A stretch of DNA of 64,000 nucleotides from Pseudomonas laurentiana (GTDB taxonomy: Bacteria; Pseudomonadota; Gammaproteobacteria; Pseudomonadales; Pseudomonadaceae): positions 124,001-188,000 of the forward strand of contig NZ_BMQU01000008.1 in NCBI RefSeq assembly GCF_014648275.1, read 5' to 3'. Position numbers and translations under genes: made by a program. Below are positions 56,149 to 64,000 of this stretch, piece after piece. The notes beneath the pieces are model-generated. The model did no database searches and was not told where the DNA came from. It was given only the letters and a program-made list of their open reading frames with translations. How positions within the stretch are numbered: the stretch's first letter is position 1; each line of letters begins with the position of its first letter.

Positions 56149-57144
56149 TCAGGCCGTGAATATTCGCTGTTTGAAGGTGCGGCCAATGGCATGGATGCCT
56201 GGCGTGTAGTCGTTCTTCTCGATCGCTGCCAAGGCCAGTTTCAGTGCGGTTTCGGCGATCAGCCTGTGTTGCTGGGCCATGGCGTTGACTGGCAATGGCA
56301 GGAAGTCCAGCAACTGGGTGTCACCGAAGGTGCCCAGATGCACGGCGCGGGAATCGGCCGGGCGGCTTTGCAGCACATCGAATACACCCTGCAGCAGGAC
56401 GTAGGAGGTGGTCACCAGCGCGTCGGGCAGGCGGCCCAGATCGGCCAGCAGTTCGCCCATCAGGCGGCGACCGCAGTCACGGCTGAATGCCTCGCCTTGA
56501 TAGTGGCTGATACTACCGGTAAAGCCTTCCAGTGCCTGGTCGAAGCCACGGGTACGTGCCTGGCTGACGCTCAGTTCGGCGCGCGCACCAATCAGGGCAA
56601 TGTGCTTGGGGGCCGACGCCAGCAAGCTGAGGGTCAACTGCAAGCTGGCATTCTGGTCATCACTGACCACCGAGCAGAAATGCGCGGCGTCCAGCGTACG
56701 GTCGATGGCAATGATCGGCAGGCCCTTAGCCTGCAACTGCCGATAGCTGTCGTCGTCTTCTGGCAGGCAGGTGGCGACAAACAAGGCGTCACAACGGCGC
56801 GCGCGGAACAGTTGCTGCAACTGACGCTCGCTCTCGGGGTTGTCGTCGCTGCTGGCGATCAGCAACTGATAGCCCTGGGCGCGGGCACCTTGCTCCAGTT
56901 GTTTGGCGATGCACGCGTAGGAGGGGTTTTCCAGATCCGGCAGGATGAACCCCAAGGTTCGCGTGTGTCGGCTGCGCAGGCCGGCTGCCTGCGGATTGGG
57001 TGTGAAGCCATGTGCATCGACCACTGCACGCACCCGCTCTACAGTACTGTTACTGATGCGTTGTTGTTCGGCCTTGCCATTGATGACATAGCTGGCGGTG
57101 GTCACAGACACACCGGCCAGGCGAGCGATATCGCTGAGTTTCAC
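56149..57144 (-). CDS. fruR: Fructose repressor FruR/Cra, LacI family
   Basis: A 331-residue repressor. The LacI helix-turn-helix (KLSDIARLAGVSVTTASYVI) opens it and a periplasmic-binding-protein-like effector domain follows. It represses fruBKA, and in P. putida the inducer is fructose-1-phosphate. The start is GTG at 57144, supported by AAGGA 8 bp upstream. It is divergent from fruB, and a Cra-type operator lies between them. Confidence 0.94.
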   Translation of the reverse strand: MKLSDIARLAGVSVTTASYVINGKAEQQRISNSTVERVRAVVDAHGFTPNPQAAGLRSRHTRTLGFILPDLENPSYACIAKQLEQGARAQGYQLLIASSDDNPESERQLQQLFRARRCDALFVATCLPEDDDSYRQLQAKGLPIIAIDRTLDAAHFCSVVSDDQNASLQLTLSLLASAPKHIALIGARAELSVSQARTRGFDQALEGFTGSISHYQGEAFSRDCGRRLMGELLADLGRLPDALVTTSYVLLQGVFDVLQSRPADSRAVHLGTFGDTQLLDFLPLPVNAMAQQHRLIAETALKLALAAIEKNDYTPGIHAIGRTFKQRIFTA

Positions 57145-57302
57145 CGAATTATCCTTGTTATTACCAGGTCTTGGCTGCGAAGCCTGACCGGATAGTTTCG
57201 CCGATCTCGTCGCAGTAGCGCAGACGACTATTGTCGCAGTTGCCCGACAAGATGGGGCTTCATAGATCGCAGATTATCGAGTAACGTGATCGTCATTATA
57301 GA

Positions 57303-57314
57303 TTAAACGTTTCA
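57303..57314. promoter_or_regulatory. FruR/Cra operator upstream of fruB
   Basis: TTAAACGTTTCA is close to the Cra operator described for the P. putida fruB promoter (from memory, the same 12-mer). A TATAGA sequence at 57297-57302 directly before it may be the -10 element, so binding would block initiation. Confidence 0.85.
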
Positions 57315-57430
57315 GCTGGCGCTTTTTCTGCCCTGCTAGCCACCGGCGCCACGGCCAGATCCCTGAGGACTGTGCTGAAATATCCACAACAATACCTCGG
57401 CGCCAACCTGGCGCTGCAAAGGAGAGGGTC

Positions 57431-60292
57431 ATGCTCGAGCTCACCGTAGAGCAGATATCCATGGGCCAGACGGCTGTGGATAAACCGGCCGCACTGCAAC
57501 TGTTGGCGGGCCTTCTGGTTGCTGACGGGTTGGTCGCCGAAGGTTACCTGGCCGGATTGCAGGACCGCGAGGCGCAAGGTTCGACCTTTCTGGGTCAAGG
57601 CATTGCTATCCCCCACGGCACTCCACAGACCCGCGACCTGGTGCATACCACAGGCGTGCGGCTGTTGCAGTTTCCCGAGGGCGTGGACTGGGGTGATGGT
57701 CAGACGGTTTACCTGGCCATTGGTATCGCCGCTAAATCCGATGAGCACCTGCGGCTGTTGCAACTGCTGACCCGGGCCTTGGGCGAAACCGACTTGGGCG
57801 AAGCGCTGCGCCGTGCTGCCTCCGCCGAGGCGCTGTTGAAATTGCTGCAGGGTGCACCGCAGGCGTTGGCACTGGATGCGCAACTGATCGGCCTTGGCGT
57901 GCCGTCGGAAGATTTCGAAGAACTGGTCTGGCGTGGCGCACGCCTGTTGCGGCGAGCCGAATGCGTGGGCAACGGCTTTGCGGCGGTTCTACAGCAGGTC
58001 GAAGCCTTGCCTCTGGGCGATGGGCTCTGGTGGTTGCACAGCGAGCAGACAGTACGGCAACCGGGCCTGGCATTCGTCACCCCGGCACAACCGTTGCGTT
58101 ACCTGGGCCAACCCTTGAACGGGCTGTTCTGTCTGGCCAGCCTGGGGGAAGCGCATCAGGCGCTGCTTGAGCGCTTATGCACACTGCTGATCGAGGGGCG
58201 TGGCCAGGAACTGTTCCGCGCCACCAGCAGCCGTACCGTACTGGAAGTACTGGGTGGCGAAGTGCCGGTGGATTGGCCCAGCGCACGCATTACCCTGGCC
58301 AACGCCCATGGTCTGCATGCCCGTCCGGCCAAGATCCTTGCGCAATTGGCCAAAGCCTTCGAGGGTGAGATTCGCCTGCGCCTGCCGGAAACCGGTCAGG
58401 CTGCCGTCTCGGCGAAGAGTTTGAGCAAACTGCTCAGCCTGGGCGCGCACCGTGGGCAGGTGCTGGAATTCATCGCAGAACCAAGCATTGCGGCTGACGC
58501 GTTGCCAGCCTTGCTGGCTGCTGTGGAAGAGGGGCTGGGCGAGGAGATCGAGCCGTTGCCGGCCCTCGTGGCTGAGCCGGTCGTTGCCGAGGTGACGCCA
58601 CCGCGGGTCCAGGCCCCGGCGGCAGGTACGCTGATTCAGGGCGTGGCCGCCGCTCCTGGAATAGCCAGCGGCCCGGCGCATGTCCAGGTGCTGCGCGAGT
58701 TCGAGTATCCGCTGCGCGGTGAGTCGCCTGCTGTCGAGCGTGAGCGTTTGCAACAGGCGTTGGTGGCAGTGCGCGACGATATTGACGGGGTCATCAAGCG
58801 CAGCCAGGCCAAGGCGATTCGTGAAATCTTCGTCACCCATCTGGAAATGCTCGACGACCCGGCGCTGGGGGATGAGGTGGCGCAGCGTTTGCGCCAGGGC
58901 GAAAGCGCCGAAGCCGCGTGGATGGCGGTAATCGATGCTGCAGCCCGACAGCAGGAAGCCCTGCACGATGCGCTGCTCGCTGAGCGTGCGGCCGACCTGC
59001 GCGACGTCGGTCGGCGGGTGTTGGCGCAGTTGTGTGGTGAGGCCGACATGGCCTTGCCGGACGCGCCTTACGTGTTGGTGATGGAAGAGGTCGGGCCTTC
59101 CGATGTCGCCCGGCTTGACCCGGCCCGCGTCGCCGGCATTCTTACCGCTCGCGGGGGCGCTACCGCGCACAGCGCCATTGTTGCCCGTGCACTTGGCATT
59201 CCTGCGGTCGTGGGGGCGGGGGCATCGGTATTGCTGATCGCCCAAGGTACGCCGTTGCTGCTCGACGGCCAGCGCGGACGTTTGCATGTGGCGCCAGAGC
59301 CTGAGCTGTTGCAGCGCTCCCTGGCCGAGCGCGATCGTCGTGAGCAGCGCTTGCAGGCTGCCCGCGCGCGTCGCCTGGAGCCGGCACATACCCTTGATGG
59401 GCACGCCATCGAAGTCTTTGCCAACATTGGTGAAAGCGCGGGTATCGCGGCGGTGGTCGACCATGGTGCCGAAGGCGTTGGCTTGCTGCGTACCGAGCTG
59501 ATTTTCATGGCCCACCAGAGCGCCCCCGATGAGGCGACTCAGGAGGCCGAGTACCGTAAGGTCCTCGACGGCCTCGGTGGTCGGCCACTGGTGGTGCGAA
59601 CCCTTGATGTCGGCGGCGACAAGCCGTTGCCCTATTGGCCGATCGAGCAGGAAGAAAACCCCTTCCTCGGCGTGCGCGGTGTTCGCCTGACCCTGCTGCG
59701 GCCTCAGATCATGGAGAGCCAACTGCGTGCCTTGCTGCGTGCTGCCGATAACCGACCGCTACGGATCATGTTTCCGATGGTCGGCCAGTTGGAGGAGTGG
59801 CGTGAAGCACGAGCGATGGTCGAACGCCTGCGTCAGGAAATTGAAGTCAATGACCTGCAGGTCGGGATCATGATCGAAGTGCCTTCGGCGGCGATACTGG
59901 CGCCTGTGCTGGCCCGCGAAGTGGACTTCTTCAGCGTCGGTACCAATGACCTGACCCAATACACCCTGGCGATTGACCGGGGTCACCCAACGCTTTCCGC
60001 CCAGGCCGATGGCCTGCACCCGGCGGTACTGCACTTGATCGACATGACGGTGCGAGCCGCCCATGCCCACGGCAAATGGGTCGGGGTGTGCGGCGAACTG
60101 GCGGCTGATCCGCAGGCTGTACCCATCCTGTTGGGCCTTGGGGTGGATGAACTGAGTGTGGCCGCGCGCAGTATCGCCGAGGTCAAGGCTCAGGTGCGCG
60201 AACTGAATTATGAACACACCCGGCAGTTGGCGCGCGACGCGTTGGCTCAGGGTAGCGCCGCCGATGTGCGGGCGCTGGTGGAGATACGCTGA
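57431..60292 (+). CDS. fruB: PTS fructose multiphosphoryl transfer protein (EIIA-HPr-EI)
   Basis: A 953-residue phosphocarrier with three fused functions. EIIA(Fru) at about 1-145 uses His62 (QGIAIPHGTP); HPr at about 280-365 uses His296 (NAHGLHARPA); enzyme I from about 395 to the end uses His580 (GGATAHSAIVARALG) with the PEP-site block SVGTNDLTQYTLAID. A middle region (about 150-275) resembles a degenerate second EIIA-like part. It takes phosphate from PEP and passes it to FruA. It overlaps fruK by one base. Confidence 0.96.
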   Translation: MLELTVEQISMGQTAVDKPAALQLLAGLLVADGLVAEGYLAGLQDREAQGSTFLGQGIAIPHGTPQTRDLVHTTGVRLLQFPEGVDWGDGQTVYLAIGIAAKSDEHLRLLQLLTRALGETDLGEALRRAASAEALLKLLQGAPQALALDAQLIGLGVPSEDFEELVWRGARLLRRAECVGNGFAAVLQQVEALPLGDGLWWLHSEQTVRQPGLAFVTPAQPLRYLGQPLNGLFCLASLGEAHQALLERLCTLLIEGRGQELFRATSSRTVLEVLGGEVPVDWPSARITLANAHGLHARPAKILAQLAKAFEGEIRLRLPETGQAAVSAKSLSKLLSLGAHRGQVLEFIAEPSIAADALPALLAAVEEGLGEEIEPLPALVAEPVVAEVTPPRVQAPAAGTLIQGVAAAPGIASGPAHVQVLREFEYPLRGESPAVERERLQQALVAVRDDIDGVIKRSQAKAIREIFVTHLEMLDDPALGDEVAQRLRQGESAEAAWMAVIDAAARQQEALHDALLAERAADLRDVGRRVLAQLCGEADMALPDAPYVLVMEEVGPSDVARLDPARVAGILTARGGATAHSAIVARALGIPAVVGAGASVLLIAQGTPLLLDGQRGRLHVAPEPELLQRSLAERDRREQRLQAARARRLEPAHTLDGHAIEVFANIGESAGIAAVVDHGAEGVGLLRTELIFMAHQSAPDEATQEAEYRKVLDGLGGRPLVVRTLDVGGDKPLPYWPIEQEENPFLGVRGVRLTLLRPQIMESQLRALLRAADNRPLRIMFPMVGQLEEWREARAMVERLRQEIEVNDLQVGIMIEVPSAAILAPVLAREVDFFSVGTNDLTQYTLAIDRGHPTLSAQADGLHPAVLHLIDMTVRAAHAHGKWVGVCGELAADPQAVPILLGLGVDELSVAARSIAEVKAQVRELNYEHTRQLARDALAQGSAADVRALVEIR

Positions 60293-61242
60293 TGGCCAAG
60301 ATCCTGACGTTGACCCTCAACCCGGCACTGGACCTCACCGTTACGCTGGAGCACTTGCAGCCGGGCACCGTCAATCGGAGCCACGCCCTGCAGGCGCATG
60401 CCGCGGGCAAGGGGCTCAACGTGGCTCAGGTGCTGGCCGACCTGGGGCACCAGATAACCGTGAGTGGCTTTCTTGGTGCGGATAACCTTCAGCCTTTTGA
60501 GGCGCTGATCGCACAGCGTGGCTTTGTTGACGGCTTCATTCGTGTACCGGGACAGACCCGTAGCAATATCAAGCTGGTTGAAGGTACAGGGCGGGTGACC
60601 GACATCAATGGCCCAGGGCCGGACGTCGACGAGTCGGCCTTTGCGGCGTTGTTGGAGCGTCTGGAACGTATCGCGCCAGGGCACGATGCGGTGGTCGTGG
60701 CTGGCAGCCTGCCGCCCGGCGTCACGGTGCAGTGGTTTGCACAACTGCTTGCGCGTCTCAAGGCCTTGGGGCTGAAAGTCGCGCTGGATACCAGTGGTGA
60801 GGCCCTGCGTGCCGGTCTTGCCAGCATGCCGTGGTTGGTCAAGCCCAACACCGACGAGTTGGGCGAGGTATTGGAAACGCCGCTGCATAGCTTTAGCGAG
60901 CAGCAGGCTGCTGCGCGCCGTTTGCTGGACCTGGGTATTGAGGAGGTGGTGATTTCTCAAGGGGCCGAAGGCGTTACCTGGTTCAACGCCCAGGCAACCT
61001 TGCATGCGTCGCCACCCACGGTGAAGGTTGCCAGTACCGTGGGTGCTGGTGATTCGCTGTTGGCCGGCATGGTCCATGGTCTGCTGGAAGGCGACGCCGC
61101 CGAAAGCACCTTGCGCCGGGCAACCGCCATTGCGGCCATGGCCGTGAGCCAGATCGGCTTTGGTATCACCGACCCACAGTACCTCGTGCAGTTGCAGCGT
61201 GAGATCCGTATCCACACCCCGGCAGCAGAACAAGAGGGTTGA
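60292..61242 (+). CDS. fruK: 1-phosphofructokinase
   Basis: A 316-residue PfkB-family kinase that makes fructose-1,6-bisphosphate from fructose-1-phosphate. The N-terminal block TLTLNPALDLTVTLEHL, the middle GSLPPGVT and the C-terminal signature STVGAGDSLLAGMVHGL (catalytic Asp in GAGD) are all present. It is the middle gene of the operon, overlapping fruB by one base and followed by fruA after two. Confidence 0.95.
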   Translation: MAKILTLTLNPALDLTVTLEHLQPGTVNRSHALQAHAAGKGLNVAQVLADLGHQITVSGFLGADNLQPFEALIAQRGFVDGFIRVPGQTRSNIKLVEGTGRVTDINGPGPDVDESAFAALLERLERIAPGHDAVVVAGSLPPGVTVQWFAQLLARLKALGLKVALDTSGEALRAGLASMPWLVKPNTDELGEVLETPLHSFSEQQAAARRLLDLGIEEVVISQGAEGVTWFNAQATLHASPPTVKVASTVGAGDSLLAGMVHGLLEGDAAESTLRRATAIAAMAVSQIGFGITDPQYLVQLQREIRIHTPAAEQEG

Positions 61243-61244
61243 AC

Positions 61245-62978
61245 ATGAAACTGGCGATTGTCACGGCTTGTCCCAACGCCATGGTCTCCAGCGTGCTCAG
61301 TGCACGCTTGCTGGAGGCTGCGGCCCGCCGCCAGGGTTATGGCACCAGCGTCGAAGTTCACGACCCGGCGCACCCCGAGCGGCAACTTCTGGCGGCGGAT
61401 ATCGACGCGGCCGACTGGGTTCTGGTGGTCAGCAGCGGCCCGTTGAACTTGCAGCGTTTTGCCGGCAAGCGGTTGTTCCGCAGTACCCCGTCGCAGGCGC
61501 TACAGGATGTTGATCACTTCTTGCGCGATGCCGCCGAGAAGGCCGAGGTTTATCAGCCGGTAGCCGAGCCTGTGGCGCCTGTCGCACAGGGCAAACGCAT
61601 TGTCGCGATCACCGCCTGCCCGACCGGTGTGGCTCACACCTTCATGGCCGCCGAGGCGTTACAGCAGGCAGCGCAGCAGATGGGTTACCACCTTGACGTG
61701 GAAACCCAGGGTTCGGTGGGCGCCCGTACACCGCTTAGCGCTCAGGCGATTGCCGAGGCGGATGTGGTATTGCTGGCTGCAGACATCGAAGTGGCCACCG
61801 AGCGTTTTGCCGGCAAGCGGATCTATCGCTGCGGCACAGGCATTGCCCTGAAGCAGGCGCGCGCGACCTTGGATAAAGCACTGGCCGAAGGCAAGCAGGA
61901 GTCGGCGGCGACTGCCGGCCAGGCTGCGCCCGACAAGGGTGAGAAGACGGGTGTCTACAAGCACCTGCTGACCGGGGTATCGTTCATGCTGCCGATGGTG
62001 GTGGCGGGTGGTTTGCTGATCGCCTTGTCCTTTGTCTTCGGCATCGAGGCGTTCAAGCAACCGGGTACCTTGCCTGCGGCGCTGATGCAGATCGGTGGTG
62101 AGGCGGCGTTCAAGTTGATGGTGCCGTTGCTGGCCGGTTATATCGCCTACTCGATTGCCGATCGCCCTGGCCTTGCGCCGGGCATGATTGGCGGCTTGCT
62201 GGCCAGCACCCTGGGTGCCGGGTTTATCGGCGGTATCGTTGCCGGTTTCCTCGCAGGCTACAGCGCCAAGGCCATCAACCGTTGGGCGCGACTGCCCAGT
62301 AGCCTGGAAGCGCTCAAGCCGATCCTGATCATTCCATTGTTGGCCAGCCTGTTTACGGGCCTGGTGATGATCTACGTGGTTGGCCAGCCCGTAGCGCAGA
62401 TGCTTGCGGGGTTGACCCATTTTCTCGACAGCATGGGCACCACCAATGCCATCCTCCTCGGCATCCTGCTTGGCGGGATGATGTGCGTTGATCTCGGTGG
62501 GCCGATCAACAAGGCCGCCTATGCGTTCTCTGTGGGCCTGCTGGCATCGCAGAGTTATGCACCGATGGCCGCGACCATGGCAGCAGGTATGGTGCCGCCG
62601 ATCGGGCTGGGCATTGCCAGCTTCATTGCACGGCGCAAGTTTGCCCAGAGTGAGCGGGAGGCCGGCAAGGCCGCGTTGGTACTGGGCCTCTGCTTCATTT
62701 CCGAAGGGGCGATTCCCTTTGCTGCCAAGGACCCGCTACGGGTGATTCCCGCGAGCATCGCCGGTGGGGCGTTGACCGGTGCCTTGTCGATGTACTTCGG
62801 TTGCAAGCTGATGGCGCCTCATGGCGGGCTGTTCGTGTTGCTGATCCCGAACGCCATCAACCATGCACTGCTTTACCTGTTGGCAATTCTTGCCGGTAGC
62901 CTGCTGACCGCCGTGTTGTACGCGTTGCTCAAGCGTAGCGACGTCGTCGAGCTGGCGGTCGAGCCGGCCAAGGCCTGA
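61245..62978 (+). CDS. fruA: PTS fructose transporter subunit EIIBC
   Basis: A 577-residue membrane permease. Two EIIB-type domains lie at the N-terminus: the first has Cys9 (TACPNAMVSS) and the second Cys125 (TACPTGVAHTFMAAEAL), the probable phosphorylation site. The EIIC domain (about 235-560) has about ten membrane segments with GGPINKAAYAFS. It imports and phosphorylates fructose at C1. I use the ATG at 61245 (GAGGG upstream); a TTG at 61239 is not needed. Confidence 0.95.
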   Translation: MKLAIVTACPNAMVSSVLSARLLEAAARRQGYGTSVEVHDPAHPERQLLAADIDAADWVLVVSSGPLNLQRFAGKRLFRSTPSQALQDVDHFLRDAAEKAEVYQPVAEPVAPVAQGKRIVAITACPTGVAHTFMAAEALQQAAQQMGYHLDVETQGSVGARTPLSAQAIAEADVVLLAADIEVATERFAGKRIYRCGTGIALKQARATLDKALAEGKQESAATAGQAAPDKGEKTGVYKHLLTGVSFMLPMVVAGGLLIALSFVFGIEAFKQPGTLPAALMQIGGEAAFKLMVPLLAGYIAYSIADRPGLAPGMIGGLLASTLGAGFIGGIVAGFLAGYSAKAINRWARLPSSLEALKPILIIPLLASLFTGLVMIYVVGQPVAQMLAGLTHFLDSMGTTNAILLGILLGGMMCVDLGGPINKAAYAFSVGLLASQSYAPMAATMAAGMVPPIGLGIASFIARRKFAQSEREAGKAALVLGLCFISEGAIPFAAKDPLRVIPASIAGGALTGALSMYFGCKLMAPHGGLFVLLIPNAINHALLYLLAILAGSLLTAVLYALLKRSDVVELAVEPAKA

Positions 62979-62986
62979 GGGCGTGC

Positions 62987-64000
62987 TCAGGCCAGTTCGT
63001 GCAAGGCGCGGACCAGCGCCTGGAGGTCGTCCGGCGTTGTGGTGAAGCCGGGCGTTACCCGAATGCATGGCCCGCAGGCCGAGCCCTCGGGGGCCACGGT
63101 GAACAGGTTGTGCTCGTCCAGCAGGCGTCGAGCCATGGCGGCCTGGTCAGGGTGGCGGGTAAAGCGAAATGAGGTGATGCCGCAATACAGGCGCGGATCG
63201 TCCGGGGTCATCACCTCGATGCCGGGCAATGGGCGCACCTGTTCGACCCAAAGGTCGCGCAGGTAACTCAGGCGCGCCCCTTTTACCGCTGCGCCACCCA
63301 TGGCCCGGTGTTCTGCAAATACGGTCGGCAAGGTCATCCAGGCGGGAATGTTCGGTGTGCCGCACGGCGCCCGCGAGCGGATATCATCCCCTCGGTAGTT
63401 CGCTTCGCTCATGTCCGGGTCGATGGCCTGCAGACGTGCTTCGGCGATGTACAGCACCCCCAGGCTCAGCGGCGCGCCGATCCATTTCTGCAAGTTGAAC
63501 GCGGCGAAATCGACGCCTGACTGATCCAGCGTGAAGTCCACCAACCCCAGCGCATGAGCACCGTCGAGCATGACCTCGACGCCCTGAGCCCGGGCGCAGG
63601 CGGCGATGGCCTGCACCGGCATCACCAACCCGGTGCGGTGGGTCACGTAGGTCAGGGCCATCAGCTTGAGTCGAGGGTAGCGCTCGAACGCCTGGCGGTA
63701 GCTGTCGAGCAGGTTATCGAACGTGGCCGGGTGCGGATGACGGATTTCGATCACTTCCACCCCTCGGTTGTGCGCCAGCCAGCGCATGGCGTGCTTTACG
63801 CTGTCGTACTCCAGGTCGCTGATCAGCACCTGATCGCCAGGGCGCAGGCCGTTGTAGTTACGGATCAGCGACAGCATCGAGGCCGACGTGCTCTGCGTCA
63901 GGGCTACAGTGTTGACCGGAACCTGCAACAACTCCGCCACCGCCGCATGGATCTCCAGGCTGCCGACCTGCTCGAAGTGCTGCCGTACCGGCAGTGAGCC
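62987..64000 (-). CDS. Class V aminotransferase family PLP enzyme, 5' end beyond window
   Basis: At least 337 codons of a fold-type I PLP enzyme of the class V/NifS-like family; the frame runs open to base 64000, so the N-terminus is missing. The PLP lysine lies in FAAFNLQKWIGAPLSLGVLY, and the aspartate of the cofactor pocket is in VMLDGAHALGLVDF. Members include cysteine desulfurase-like and isopenicillin N epimerase-like proteins; the reaction here is unassigned. It converges with fruA. Confidence 0.85.
   Translation of the reverse strand, partial: GSLPVRQHFEQVGSLEIHAAVAELLQVPVNTVALTQSTSASMLSLIRNYNGLRPGDQVLISDLEYDSVKHAMRWLAHNRGVEVIEIRHPHPATFDNLLDSYRQAFERYPRLKLMALTYVTHRTGLVMPVQAIAACARAQGVEVMLDGAHALGLVDFTLDQSGVDFAAFNLQKWIGAPLSLGVLYIAEARLQAIDPDMSEANYRGDDIRSRAPCGTPNIPAWMTLPTVFAEHRAMGGAAVKGARLSYLRDLWVEQVRPLPGIEVMTPDDPRLYCGITSFRFTRHPDQAAMARRLLDEHNLFTVAPEGSACGPCIRVTPGFTTTPDDLQALVRALHELA

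Noticed and set aside
58175-59722. 515-codon frame opposite fruB
   Set aside because: Antisense of the HPr and enzyme I part; no recognisable protein.

Overview
This 64 kb window is chromosomal DNA from a fluorescent Pseudomonas, most likely the P. putida group. The assignment rests on gene content and order recalled from that group (rsmC, alkK-like ligase, DUF1302/DUF1329/MalT-like regulator, slyD, ampDE, nadC, and a fruBKA operon with a divergent fruR), on high-GC codon use, and on GGAG-type ribosome binding sites. No database search was possible, so all names come from motifs and synteny read directly. No rRNA, tRNA, CRISPR array or complete insertion sequence was seen.

Layout. 0-5 kb: an M48 lipoprotein protease; a GDT1-family Mn exporter behind a yybP-ykoY riboswitch; rsmC; a D-2-hydroxyacid dehydrogenase; and a MerR regulator with an NAD(P)H oxidoreductase behind an overspaced MerR-type promoter. 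5-14 kb: a LysE exporter and an acyl-CoA ligase, DUF1302, DUF1329 and LuxR/MalT-like set for lipid or fatty acid use. 14-29 kb: a complete quinohemoprotein amine dehydrogenase (qhp) locus. One block holds a sigma-54 activator, an ABC exporter (qhpF), a subtilisin-like protease (qhpE) and a flavin monooxygenase (qhpG). A second block holds qhpA-D-C-B. An aldehyde dehydrogenase with a near-perfect sigma-54 promoter and a chemoreceptor lie between them, together with a small AT-rich insert beside an IS5-type transposase remnant.

29-39 kb: a MocR regulator and BenE-type transporter, a diguanylate cyclase, a TPR response regulator with a small histidine kinase, a HipBA toxin-antitoxin module, a DUF3077 protein and an Ogt methyltransferase. 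39-48 kb: an MBL hydrolase, an OmpA-like lipoprotein, DUF3565-pta-acyltransferase, slyD, glutathione peroxidase, a glycosyltransferase and a soluble PAS-PAS chemoreceptor of BdlA type. 48-57 kb: cysZ, a 2-Cys peroxiredoxin behind an OxyR-like site, trxB, nadC, ampDE, a large membrane chemoreceptor, and tatD next to fruR. 57-64 kb: fruBKA with a Cra/FruR operator, then a class V aminotransferase that runs off the window.

How the parts fit. The qhp block is a full amine-oxidation unit: a periplasmic enzyme (QhpABC), the machinery that makes its peptide-derived CTQ cofactor (QhpD, QhpG, QhpE, QhpF), an aldehyde dehydrogenase for the product, a sigma-54 regulator, and a chemoreceptor that may sense the substrate. 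Peroxiredoxin with trxB, and FruR with fruBKA, are also coherent regulator-target units whose DNA sites can be read in the sequence.
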